A DNA stretch of 64,000 bases from an uncultured Paraglaciecola sp. (GCF_937123705.1 NZ_CAKZKO010000200.1:1-64000); one strand, 5' to 3'; numbered from the stretch's first letter, positions 37,088 through 44,915 are shown. Translations and numbers: made by a program. The notes: generated by a model not told the origin, from the letters alone.

Positions 37088-37630
37088 ATGACCAATCACA
37101 ATTTGAAAATCGGCCTATTTTACGGTTCAACTACTTGTTATACAGAAATGGCAGCTGAAAAAATTCAAGATAAGATTAATCAATTAGCTGGATATACTTG
37201 CGTACAAATATTTAATATTAAAGATGTTGCACTGACGCAAACCCAAGCCTTTGACACCTTAATATTTGGGATTTCTACTTGGGATTTTGGCGAACTGCAA
37301 GAAGATTGGGAGTCCTCTTGGCAAGATATCGCGGCGCTAGACTTAACCAATAAAACGGTGGCCATTTTTGGTTTAGGGGATCAACTTGGCTATGCCGAAT
37401 GGTTTCAAGATGCCGTGGGTATGCTACATGATGAGTTATTAGTTTTAGGTTGTGATTTTGTGGGTTACTGGCCTAACCAAGGCTATGATTTTATTGCCTC
37501 AAAAGCGCTGATCGAAGATAAAAGTTATTTTGTAGGCTTGAGCCTTGATGATGAAAATCAGTATGATCTCACCGACAGCCGTATCGATTCTTGGTGTCAC
37601 CAATTGCTAGATGAAATAAATTCCAAATAG
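37088..37630 (+). CDS. fldB: Flavodoxin
   Basis: This 180-residue long-chain flavodoxin would carry one FMN for low-potential electron transfer. The FMN phosphate loop is YGSTTCYTE (12-20). The stretch FGISTWDFGELQEDWESSW and IFGLGDQLGYAEWFQDA match E. coli FldB much better than FldA. It lies 7 nt upstream of the zincin-like gene in the same direction. Confidence 0.93.
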   Translation: MTNHNLKIGLFYGSTTCYTEMAAEKIQDKINQLAGYTCVQIFNIKDVALTQTQAFDTLIFGISTWDFGELQEDWESSWQDIAALDLTNKTVAIFGLGDQLGYAEWFQDAVGMLHDELLVLGCDFVGYWPNQGYDFIASKALIEDKSYFVGLSLDDENQYDLTDSRIDSWCHQLLDEINSK

Positions 37631-37637
37631 ACCTAAG

Positions 37638-38423
37638 TTGCCCTTACCTACTTCTCGCCTTCATAAACCTTACTACCGTAACGGTCAATCCCACCGTGAT
37701 GGTGCCGATGTAAGCTTTAGAGATATTGTAAAATTTTTTGGCTTTCGAGCCGTTACAATTGGTAAATGGGTCACACCGACAGAACAACAAATTGCGGCCA
37801 ATTTATTTTTTGACGCCCTTTGCGATTTAATGGACATTCTACAAATACCCGAAACTGTAATTTCCTTAAACGGTAGTTTGTCATTGGCCTTTGGCAGTGG
37901 TGGTAAAAAACATAGTAACGCTCACTATGATGCCCAAACCAAAAGGCTTGCATTGGCCAAAAATGCTGGCGGCGGCGCATTGGCCCACGAATGGTTTCAT
38001 GGATTCGACCATTATATTTGCCACAAATTATTTGTTCATGTTTCAGCAGGGCAGTTTGCTTCCGAATGCTGGCTGCAAGACCACGGACAAAGACCCCATA
38101 GATTAAATGAAAAGCTAAGTCAGTGTTTTGAAACCATCTTTTTAGGAATGGATAAAAGCCAGCCTAATGAATACGTTAAGCGCAGTGCCCAGGCCGACAA
38201 AATACTAAAAACATTTTACTACGCACAGCCTCAAGAGCTGGCCGCCAGAGCGTTTGAAGCATGCATTCAAGATAACCCAATAAAAAATGCTTTCTTGGTT
38301 CAAGGCACAAAACAAAGCCCAGAAGCTAAGATGGGGATTTACCCAACTGAAGAACTAAGAGCAATAATTTCTAAAAATATACTGGATTACTTTTTTCATT
38401 TGGGGCAGGCTATAGACTCGTAA
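37638..38423 (+). CDS. Zincin-like protein with LPD1-type/CLCA_X metallopeptidase fold
   Basis: This protein of about 261 residues has a zinc motif HEWFH (117-121) followed by GFDH. The preceding block SLAFGSGGKKHSNAHYDAQTKRLALAKNAGGGALA closely follows the LPD1 zincin-like domain of phage and plasmid polyvalent proteins; similar stand-alone proteins are, I believe, annotated CLCA_X. No signal peptide, so cytosolic. The first usable start is TTG at 37638, eight bases after fldB ends. Substrate unknown. Confidence 0.75.
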   Translation: MPLPTSRLHKPYYRNGQSHRDGADVSFRDIVKFFGFRAVTIGKWVTPTEQQIAANLFFDALCDLMDILQIPETVISLNGSLSLAFGSGGKKHSNAHYDAQTKRLALAKNAGGGALAHEWFHGFDHYICHKLFVHVSAGQFASECWLQDHGQRPHRLNEKLSQCFETIFLGMDKSQPNEYVKRSAQADKILKTFYYAQPQELAARAFEACIQDNPIKNAFLVQGTKQSPEAKMGIYPTEELRAIISKNILDYFFHLGQAIDS

Positions 38424-38536
38424 AAAACCTTAAATGAGAGTTTTTTGTTAATATTACGATAATTAATAGATGCTCTTAGGCGCAACTGTCTTTATACTAG
38501 GCAATCTTGTTTTAACCCAATTGGCGATTTATACCG

Positions 38537-38944
38537 ATGAAAAGAAAAAAGCACGGCAGTTCTGACGAAGATGCTGCAATTGATATGACTCCCATGTTGG
38601 ACATAGTGTTCATCATGCTTATCTTCTTTATTGTGACCACCTCTTTTGTAAAAGAGAAAGGCTTAGAAGTTAATCGTCCTAAAGATTCAAAAACGCCACC
38701 ACCCCCGACTAATGTTAAGTCGCTATCTATTCGCGTAAATGAAGACGGTACTATTGTGGTTAATGGCCGTCAGGTAGATATTCGCCGCGTAGAAGCCAAC
38801 ATTCAGAGCTTCTTGGCTGAAAATAATCAAGACTCAGCCGCTGTTCAGGCCCATCCAAAAGCCAAACACGGTGATGTCACTGAAGTAATCAACGAAGTGA
38901 AAAGAGCCGGTATTGTAAACGTCTCTGTCTTGGTTGGTAAATAA
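38537..38944 (+). CDS. exbD: ExbD/TolR family energy-coupling protein
   Basis: This 135-residue inner-membrane protein has one helix containing the proton-path Asp (DMTPMLDIVFIMLIFFIVTT, about 17-36) and a periplasmic domain (SIRVNEDGTIVVNGRQVDIRRVE). ExbD works with ExbB and TonB to power outer-membrane uptake, but no exbB or tonB is adjacent. It is thus an orphan or works with partners elsewhere. A strong terminator follows 30 nt after the stop. Confidence 0.92.
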   Translation: MKRKKHGSSDEDAAIDMTPMLDIVFIMLIFFIVTTSFVKEKGLEVNRPKDSKTPPPPTNVKSLSIRVNEDGTIVVNGRQVDIRRVEANIQSFLAENNQDSAAVQAHPKAKHGDVTEVINEVKRAGIVNVSVLVGK

Positions 38945-38970
38945 ACCAAATACTTTGTTTCAAAAAAATT

Positions 38971-39008
38971 AAAAACGCCGCTATTCATTGAATAGCGGCG
39001 TTTTTTTT
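38971..39008 (+). terminator. Strong bidirectional intrinsic terminator
   Basis: The stem CGCCGCTATTCA/TGAATAGCGGCG is flanked by A5 on the left and T8 on the right. It separates convergent exbD and the ZIP transporter gene and should stop both. Confidence 0.95.
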
Positions 39009-39723
39009 ATGTTGAAGTTAACATCAAACCCAGCATACCTAAAACAAAACCAAACACCGCCCCCATCGGTGGCGCCCAATGTTTATCTAACCTCACTTGA
39101 GGTGCCAAATCTTGAAAAATCGCATATAAGATACCGCCAGAAGCAAACAGCATAACAGCAGCGATAATTTGCGGGGATTCAGATAACCATAAATAACCAG
39201 ATACAGCTGCAAGTGGGCCAAGAGCTGCCATTAAAATAAAGACTAGAATAATTTTTGAAGCTCGATAAACAGATGAAGCATTTAACTCACGATATGCATT
39301 AAATCCCTCGGGTAAATTTTGCAGCGCAATTAACCCCGCAAGCAAATATGCATGGCTATTACCTGTAGCAAATGCCGCACCTAAGGCAATCGACTCTGGA
39401 ATGAAATCAGACAACATAGCCGCCAGTTGACTAGCAGGAGTATTGCTTTTAGTTAAGTAAATATCCAAAGCCATAAAACTAAACCCACCAACAATCACCC
39501 AAATACAAGCAATCATAGGTTGCAGATGATTAATACCTTCAGGCACTAAAACCAAAGCAACGGCCGACAACAACGCCCCTCCGCCAAAAGCTATTACTGC
39601 ATGCCTAAATTCTTGCTCGAGCCAATCACTCTGCACTTTTTCGAAACAAGCAATCACGGCACCAAGGGGCATAGCCAAGCCCGCCAAAAAGGTGGTGATC
39701 ACGACAATAAAAAGCAGCGACAT
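39007..39723 (-). CDS. ZIP family divalent metal transporter
   Basis: This 238-residue membrane protein has about eight hydrophobic segments. The ZIP metal-binding helices are visible as SDFIPESIALGAAFATGN and ALQNLPEGFNAYRELN (E/N/P motifs that bind Zn/Fe). ZIP proteins move Zn2+, Fe2+ or Mn2+ into the cytoplasm; ZupT-like specificity is possible but unproven. The left copy of the RAYT-flanking REP starts only 22 bp upstream of its ATG, so its promoter may lie within or beyond the inserted element. Confidence 0.9.
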   Translation of the reverse strand: MSLLFIVVITTFLAGLAMPLGAVIACFEKVQSDWLEQEFRHAVIAFGGGALLSAVALVLVPEGINHLQPMIACIWVIVGGFSFMALDIYLTKSNTPASQLAAMLSDFIPESIALGAAFATGNSHAYLLAGLIALQNLPEGFNAYRELNASSVYRASKIILVFILMAALGPLAAVSGYLWLSESPQIIAAVMLFASGGILYAIFQDLAPQVRLDKHWAPPMGAVFGFVLGMLGLMLTST

Positions 39724-39744
39724 TATTATTCCTTAACTCAATTA

Positions 39745-39766
39745 TCAATGGGGTCAGAGCATTTGA
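39745..39766 (+). repeat. REP copy, left end of the RAYT unit
   Basis: This is the 22-bp repeat beginning TCAATGGGGTCAGAG and ending CATTTGA. It is identical to the forward arms at 42899, 43889 and 45732. Confidence 0.93.
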
Positions 39767-39820
39767 TTTGTTACAAATCACAGCCTACATTATATATGTT
39801 ACTTCTCTGAGGGCTATCTT

Positions 39821-40543
39821 ATGGCTCGCCTCCCAAGACTAAATCTAGCCAACATCCCACAGCACATCATTTTGCGTGGTAATAATCGACAGATATGCTT
39901 TTTTGACGAACAAGATTACAAAGTTTATCTTGCTAAGCTAAAAGAGTTTAGCGAAAAACTATTAGTTGCCATTCACGCTTATGTTTTGATGACCAATCAC
40001 GTGCATTTATTGGCCACCCCAAGCGATAAAACAGGAGTAAGTCGCTTGATACAAAGATTAGGCGCTTACTATGTTAGGTATATTAATAAAAAGTACGACC
40101 GTTGCGGCACATTATGGCAAGGCCGTTATAAATCGACTTTAGTGGATAACGAAGGCTACTTTTTAACCGTTAGTCGATATATTGAAATGAATCCAGTGCG
40201 CGCCAATATGGTTGAACACCCTGCTGCATACTCATGGTCAAGCTTTCATCGAAATGCGCTAGGCATACCCATTGAATTGATAACACCCTACGAAATATAC
40301 CAATCATTAGGAAATACCGACCAAGCAAGACAAAAAAGTTACCTAGCATTATTCGAACAGCAAATTTCCGAAAGCACCTTAAAAGAAATAAGAGAGTCCA
40401 TTAACCATGGCTGGGTCTTAGGAAATGATCGCTTTAAAGCACAAATAGAAATAACAACAGGAAGGCAAACTACATCTAAGTTGCGAGGTGGAGACCGAAA
40501 ATCACGCCAGTATTTGCATAAGCAAAAAAATCAAATGCTCTGA
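39821..40543 (+). CDS. REP-associated tyrosine transposase (RAYT, TnpA_REP)
   Basis: This 240-residue HUH-family single-strand transposase begins MARLPRLNLANIPQHIILRGNN. It has the HUH pair HVH (60-62) in YVLMTNHVHLL and a candidate catalytic Tyr120 in GYFLTVSRYIEMNPVRANMV. The C-terminal basic region (GGDRKSRQYLHKQKNQML) reads into the right REP copy, and the TGA stop is itself part of that repeat. It would cut and join REP hairpins in its family. It is convergent with the DUF6090-like genes. Confidence 0.93.
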   Translation: MARLPRLNLANIPQHIILRGNNRQICFFDEQDYKVYLAKLKEFSEKLLVAIHAYVLMTNHVHLLATPSDKTGVSRLIQRLGAYYVRYINKKYDRCGTLWQGRYKSTLVDNEGYFLTVSRYIEMNPVRANMVEHPAAYSWSSFHRNALGIPIELITPYEIYQSLGNTDQARQKSYLALFEQQISESTLKEIRESINHGWVLGNDRFKAQIEITTGRQTTSKLRGGDRKSRQYLHKQKNQML

Positions 40544-40552
40544 CCCCATTGA
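40531..40552 (-). repeat. REP copy, right end of the RAYT unit (contains the RAYT stop codon)
   Basis: This is an exact reverse complement of the 39745-39766 copy. It encodes the last residues (Gln-Met-Leu) and the TGA of the RAYT, and ends 4 nt before the stop of the first DUF6090-like gene. Confidence 0.93.
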
Positions 40553-40556
40553 TTTT

Positions 40557-41318
40557 TTATTTTTTTCCTAACTCGGCATTAATTTTATCAATCGCTTGCA
40601 GAGCTGCTTCATGTTGAATGTCTAACTCTCCGGCAGTTGGTGTGATTTCGCTCAGCCAAAATGTGAGTGTGGTGCGAATATCTGGATGTTGCCGAATGGA
40701 CTCCACAACTTGGGCAGCTATATCGTTCGAAACCGCTGCTGGGCAGTCATCGTAGCGAATAGTTTCAACACTAGCTTCTAAGCGCCAGCAGTTTGACCAA
40801 TAGGCTTCGTGAACAGCTACAGGTAAAATGCTCCGAACAACCTCACGATATCTTGGTAGCTCATCTAGAACCAAGGCATTATAATTTTGAGAATGATATT
40901 TCTCAACTGCTGTCACTATGTCTCGAGAGCGGGGGAGTCCTTGTCGTCTCATTTCAGCGAAAACTGAGCGTTTAATCACTACGGGAAACCAGTGAGATGC
41001 GTGAAAAAAATCGGCTAAAACAGACCAGCACTGGTCATTGCAACTAACACCTTTATCCATAAACAAAAGTGAACGCTTTGCCGCAGCGTGAACATTTTCA
41101 AAATGGTTTCGTAAAATATTAGCGTTTGTGGCGTCACTTTCGATTTCACGTTTAAGCTCAATCAGCAATTCACGCTCCTGAGAATCTAAAGTACGCGCGT
41201 CATTCCAATTCGCCACTTGAATACCAATAAACACACCCACCACTACAATAAAAAAATCAATAAATACCGCAAACCAGTTTTGGTCAGTGACGTGTTTGGT
41301 TATTCTTCGTAAAAGCAT
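40557..41318 (-). CDS. DUF6090-like single-pass membrane protein, paralogue 1
   Basis: The track start at 41417 is too early. ATG at 41316-41318 overlaps the previous gene's stop (TGATG) and aligns with the paralogues, giving 253 residues. A short basic N-terminus with HVTDQNWFAVFIDF leads into one membrane helix ending GVFIGIQVANWN (to about residue 35). A long helical, acidic/basic domain follows, with four Cys-containing positions (GVSCNDQCW, NCW, DDC) not shared by the other copies. It is last in a four-gene run. Function unknown. Confidence 0.82.
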   Translation of the reverse strand: MLLRRITKHVTDQNWFAVFIDFFIVVVGVFIGIQVANWNDARTLDSQERELLIELKREIESDATNANILRNHFENVHAAAKRSLLFMDKGVSCNDQCWSVLADFFHASHWFPVVIKRSVFAEMRRQGLPRSRDIVTAVEKYHSQNYNALVLDELPRYREVVRSILPVAVHEAYWSNCWRLEASVETIRYDDCPAAVSNDIAAQVVESIRQHPDIRTTLTFWLSEITPTAGELDIQHEAALQAIDKINAELGKK

Positions 41319-42085
41319 CAATGGTTCTCCGATACACTTGAGATTTGCGCACCAACCAACGCTTCGGCTAGTTGATCGAGTTTTGCTAAATGGCTGTTTA
41401 AGAAATTCACATACCACTGGTTTTTTTGCAGACCTACAACAACATCACTTAAGAACTCTTGCTCGGGTGCCGCTTCGAGGAAGTGACAGTCTGCAGCCAT
41501 TTGGTATCCCTCTGTCTCAAAAACCTTATCTAAACTATTGCGTAAGTCTGTTGCACGCTTCCAGCTAATCGCATTTGGATATTTCTGGCTTAGCATTGGA
41601 AAATTCATACGCATGCTTTCAATCACAGTCCGCAAACGATCCTCGCTTTGCTCCACGACAATAAGTGCCTGGATAAGCGCCGTTTCTGAAAGTAAATCAA
41701 TTCTACCGCCCGCAAAGGCTTCTGTAATGCTTGGTACTGCGATTGGCGGGAGGGTAATCAGATGCATACTGGCAAATTGTCTGCATTGCCACTCACTTAA
41801 CGGCTCAATTTCACCGTCACCGAAATACATATTTTCTACACGCGCAATGGTGCGAAGGCGATTTTCTCGCTCCGCAACAAATGCCGTCAATTGCTCTCGA
41901 GCACCATTAACATCAACTGCCAAACGCGCCAGAAACGCGGTTTCCTTGACGCGATCTGCCCGTGTTTCGTTCCAGTTATTGATCTGTAAACCGATTAAAA
42001 GACCTATCACCACAATGGCAATTTCAATCAATACAGTAAACCAATCTTGGCGACGTATGGCTTTTGAAATGCTACGCAAAATCAT
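41318..42085 (-). CDS. DUF6090-like single-pass membrane protein, paralogue 2
   Basis: This 255-residue protein has the family N-terminus in a more diverged form (MILRSISKAIRRQDWFTVLIEIAIVVIGLLIGLQINNWNETR), one membrane helix, then a coiled-coil-like region (FLARLAVDVNGAREQLTAFVAERENRLR) and a variable helical tail. It overlaps paralogue 3 by 4 nt (ATGA) and paralogue 1 by 1 nt. Cys residues around QWQCRQF and AADCHF are not positionally conserved. Function unknown. Confidence 0.82.
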   Translation of the reverse strand: MILRSISKAIRRQDWFTVLIEIAIVVIGLLIGLQINNWNETRADRVKETAFLARLAVDVNGAREQLTAFVAERENRLRTIARVENMYFGDGEIEPLSEWQCRQFASMHLITLPPIAVPSITEAFAGGRIDLLSETALIQALIVVEQSEDRLRTVIESMRMNFPMLSQKYPNAISWKRATDLRNSLDKVFETEGYQMAADCHFLEAAPEQEFLSDVVVGLQKNQWYVNFLNSHLAKLDQLAEALVGAQISSVSENH

Positions 42086-42879
42086 GGTTGAGCATCCTGC
42101 TGGCTAGGTTCAGTCACTGCATTCAAATTAAAAGGCACATAGCAATCCCCATAGACAGTTTGAGCAAACTTATTATGTGCTGCTACGATTTCATTGCCTT
42201 GCATTATCAGTTCAGGAGATAAATCAATTCCTATATTTTCTATACTGGTGGCTATTTGACCTGCTATCAGCTCCATTAAACCGCTTTTGAGATCCATCTC
42301 TCCAAGTGAATCAAGGTAACGCAATCGATCTCTTTTACCAATTCGCGTTGAAAAAGCCAAAGTCTTGATGCGGCCTTGTAATGTGTATATTTCTCTTTGT
42401 AACTTTTCTGCATGTTCAGTTTGTTTGAATAAGCTATCAATGCGATTTCGTCGATCAATATCCATTGAGCTAAAGGTGCCTCGTCCCAATTCAGCATGCC
42501 AGTTATTTGATCCCCATCCACGACTGGGTGATCTTAATAAATTAGGCAGCGCAGTTATGATGCCAACTACGTCTACCTCTTCTCTGGGCATACCAATCCA
42601 TTCTTCTTCGGGCTCTAATAATTTTTGTGCAATAGATTGATAGGCTTCAATTCTACATTTTGAAACAGCCACTCTTTCTTTGGCATTAAAATAATTTCTG
42701 TGTAAATCATCTTGTAACACTTTCTCGGCTTGTTCGGTGTTGGTTCTTTGGTCTCTTTCACTGAGCCACTGTTGTCCCATCATCGCCACCGCAACGCCAA
42801 TTACAACAATGATAAAATCGAGCGTGACAGCAAACCAGTTTTGGTCTTTTAGGTGTTTTGTAATTCTTCTTAGAAGCAT
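42082..42879 (-). CDS. DUF6090-like single-pass membrane protein, paralogue 3
   Basis: This 265-residue protein opens with HLKDQNWFAVTLDFIIVVIGV, then departs from the others: the helix ends VAMMGQQWLSERDQR instead of the IGxQVANWN motif. The helical body includes HRNYFNAKERVAVSKCRIEAYQSIAQKL and a conserved-looking GWGSNNWHAELGRGTFSSMD segment. It is separated from paralogue 4 by a BIME at 42899-42952, so the run may be two transcripts or one with an internal hairpin. Confidence 0.82.
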   Translation of the reverse strand: MLLRRITKHLKDQNWFAVTLDFIIVVIGVAVAMMGQQWLSERDQRTNTEQAEKVLQDDLHRNYFNAKERVAVSKCRIEAYQSIAQKLLEPEEEWIGMPREEVDVVGIITALPNLLRSPSRGWGSNNWHAELGRGTFSSMDIDRRNRIDSLFKQTEHAEKLQREIYTLQGRIKTLAFSTRIGKRDRLRYLDSLGEMDLKSGLMELIAGQIATSIENIGIDLSPELIMQGNEIVAAHNKFAQTVYGDCYVPFNLNAVTEPSQQDAQP

Positions 42880-42898
42880 TATTCAGATTCCTCAAAAA

Positions 42899-42952
42899 TC
42901 AATGGGGTCAGAGCATTTGAAAATGAAAAATCAAATGCTCTGACCCCATTGA
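42899..42952. repeat. Paired REP (BIME) between DUF6090-like genes
   Basis: Forward REP 42899-42920 and its exact inverse 42931-42952 are separated by 10 nt (AAATGAAAAA). With flanking AAA/TTT the stem can reach 25 bp. The arms equal the ends of the RAYT unit. It sits 19 nt upstream of the paralogue 3 start. Confidence 0.95.
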
Positions 42953-42985
42953 TTTCTTTTGTTTAAAGGAAATAAATAGGCCATG

Positions 42986-43732
42986 TTAATAATCATTTTG
43001 AGATTCGATTTGCGCTTGTATTGCTTTGGCTAATTTTAACTGCCTTCGGGCAAAGGTAAGTTGGTTTTCTTGCGCTGCCATAGCAGTGCTTAGCGCACCT
43101 GACAGGTTGGGCTGGGTGAGTAAACGCGTTAAATCAAATGTGTCGGGTTCAACATATCTTGCTTGTGAATAAGATGCAGCGGTGGTTTTGGCTTTGTAAA
43201 TCAAGATGCCTGTTGTGGGCTGCATGGCATTGAGCAACTGATCTCTGAGCGTTTTCCAACCGTAAATAGAGACTTTAGAAAATTCGTCAAATTCATATAA
43301 AGCTTGGCGCAGTTTTGAGTTTCTGATTAACACCAATTCACCATTGGCAACCATTTCCTCAAACACAGCTGGGGAACTGGCGGGAACCCTGCCTCTTGTT
43401 ATGTCGACAAATGCAATGATTAAATCATCTTCATCGGCTTGATAGGTGTCTGGGTTTAGCTGATAGGCATTGCGCGCATCTAACAACAATTGAATGGCGT
43501 TTATACTCTTTAAGTATAATTGGGACGCACCTTCCAATCGCTCAATGGTTACCGTTAATTCTTCTTTTAACCGTTCGATATAAAACTGTTCTTTGTCTAA
43601 ATTTTGTCTCGCTTCATTCCAGTTCGCTACTTGTAAACCAATAAATACCCCAACGACCACAATGAAAAAGTCTAGGAATACCGCAAACCAGTTTTGGTCT
43701 TTTACGTGTTTGGTCACACTGCGTAGGATCAT
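42986..43732 (-). CDS. DUF6090-like single-pass membrane protein, paralogue 4
   Basis: This 248-residue protein has the clearest family N-terminus: HVKDQNWFAVFLDFFIVV, then GVFIGLQVANWNEARQN. A helical body follows with the AVFEEMVANGELVLIRNSKLRQALYEF block, which resembles the usual DUF6090 core. It is the promoter-proximal gene of the run. Membrane topology is probably N-in with the domain in the periplasm. It is a short distance (33 nt) from the BIME on its 3' side. Function unknown. Confidence 0.85.
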   Translation of the reverse strand: MILRSVTKHVKDQNWFAVFLDFFIVVVGVFIGLQVANWNEARQNLDKEQFYIERLKEELTVTIERLEGASQLYLKSINAIQLLLDARNAYQLNPDTYQADEDDLIIAFVDITRGRVPASSPAVFEEMVANGELVLIRNSKLRQALYEFDEFSKVSIYGWKTLRDQLLNAMQPTTGILIYKAKTTAASYSQARYVEPDTFDLTRLLTQPNLSGALSTAMAAQENQLTFARRQLKLAKAIQAQIESQNDY

Positions 43733-43888
43733 TAAGATGCTCTTTTTTGATTATAAAAATTCCGTTTTACCAATTTACAACGCAATGCAAACCATATAAA
43801 CGGAGCTTTTGTAAGGTAACACAAGAAGATCTTTGCTTGGTTAAAAACCATACATTAAACAGTGAGAGGAGTAAAACAAGTCCCAAAA

Positions 43889-43945
43889 TCAATGGGGTCA
43901 GAGCATTTGATATTTTCAATTTTTCAAATGCTCTGACCCCATTGA
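43889..43945. repeat. Paired REP (BIME) upstream of the DUF6090-like run
   Basis: Forward REP 43889-43910 and inverse 43924-43945 are separated by 13 nt (TATTTTCAATTTT). The AAA/TTT flanks extend the stem to 25 bp. It lies in the 43733-44056 divergent intergenic region, which has no gene and must also hold the promoters of paralogue 4 and the esterase. Confidence 0.95.
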
Positions 43946-44056
43946 TTTACTCTAATTGCGACTAGGCGGTTTTTTAGTGGTATTCAGCTGATTAGTTATG
44001 AGCAACTCGTCTGAGTGTAGTAAAACTATGTATATGCAGTGATTTAGGAAAACATT

Positions 44057-44911
44057 ATGCGTTTATTCACATTTGCTATTAGTTTTAGTTTGATGGTTGT
44101 TATTCAGGCTCAAGCATTCGCCAAAAATGACTCCATACTGGGTATGCAGTCTATTATTGACACTCAGTATCTCAAGCTTGAATCCAAAGTACTAAAGCGT
44201 GATTTTCACTTATTGGTTAAGTTACCTGCTAGTTATCAAGACTGTACTAATTGCCAATATCCAGTGGTGTACCTATTAGATGGTGGTGCGGTATATCCGA
44301 TGTTGGCGGGTTATTATAATTACTTACGCCATGAAGACGTGGTGCCTGAGGTGATTCTGGTGGGGATTTCTTATGGTAGCAATGATTTTGAAACAGGTAA
44401 TTTTCGCAGTACTGACTACACTGCGCCAAGCAGTGAACGCAGTTACTGGGGTGGTGCGAGTCAATTCCAACAGGCCTTAATCAAGGATATCTTACCCACC
44501 ATCGAAGAAAAATACCCTGTTGATCCTCAAAAACGAATTATTTTTGGGCAGTCGCTAGCCGGACAATTTGTGTTATATAACGCGTTAACTCAGCCAGAGT
44601 TATTTTATGGGCATATTTCTAGCAATCCTGCTCTGCATCGAAATTTAGAGTTTTTTCTTAAACCTAACAATAGCATTCACAAGACTAAATTGTTTGTTGC
44701 TAAAGGCAGCTTAGATGACGCGAGATTTAGACTCCCGTCTGATAAATGGGTGAAACATTGGTCCAATGCAAACACCGCCCCTTTCACACTTGAAACAAAA
44801 ATGCTCGATGGCTATGGGCATTTTTCGGTGATTACCGAATCTTTTAGACATGGATTAGATTGGTTGTTAGTTAAAAATGCCAAGGACCTTAAAGATAGCG
44901 ATTCACCTTAA
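44057..44911 (+). CDS. Secreted alpha/beta-hydrolase esterase (Fes/IroE-like putative esterase)
   Basis: This 284-residue precursor has a signal peptide (about 1-22, ending AQAFA). The esterase core shows YPVVYLLDGGAVYPM, the nucleophile elbow GQSLAGQF (Ser about 166) and a late His in GYGHFSVI. The family includes enterobactin/salmochelin esterases and related carboxylesterases of diverse substrate. No siderophore gene is nearby. It is convergent with a small membrane protein gene (4-nt gap). Confidence 0.88.
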   Translation: MRLFTFAISFSLMVVIQAQAFAKNDSILGMQSIIDTQYLKLESKVLKRDFHLLVKLPASYQDCTNCQYPVVYLLDGGAVYPMLAGYYNYLRHEDVVPEVILVGISYGSNDFETGNFRSTDYTAPSSERSYWGGASQFQQALIKDILPTIEEKYPVDPQKRIIFGQSLAGQFVLYNALTQPELFYGHISSNPALHRNLEFFLKPNNSIHKTKLFVAKGSLDDARFRLPSDKWVKHWSNANTAPFTLETKMLDGYGHFSVITESFRHGLDWLLVKNAKDLKDSDSP

Positions 44912-44915
44912 AACT

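Larger units (their letters stand above)
39745..40552 (+). mobile_element. RAYT transposase unit bounded by perfect inverted REP copies
   Basis: The unit is about 808 bp. It begins with a 22-bp REP (TCAATGGGGTC...CATTTGA) at 39745-39766 and ends with its exact reverse complement at 40531-40552. Between them is a single RAYT gene. Unlike IS200/IS605 elements, RAYTs are domesticated and usually move REPs rather than themselves. Here the gene and its REP pair look like one transposable cassette. No target-site duplication is evident, as expected for HUH enzymes. Confidence 0.85.

Noticed and set aside
40557-41417. N-terminal extension of the first DUF6090-like ORF (start 41417)
   Set aside because: The first 33 residues are antifamily sequence overlapping the previous gene. 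ATG at 41318 aligns with paralogues and overlaps the previous stop.
41538-42107. 189-residue plus-strand ORF opposite a DUF6090-like gene
   Set aside because: It is fully antisense to a coding sequence with clear family similarity and coupled starts. Its composition is Arg/Ser-rich as expected from a shadow frame, and it lacks a ribosome site.
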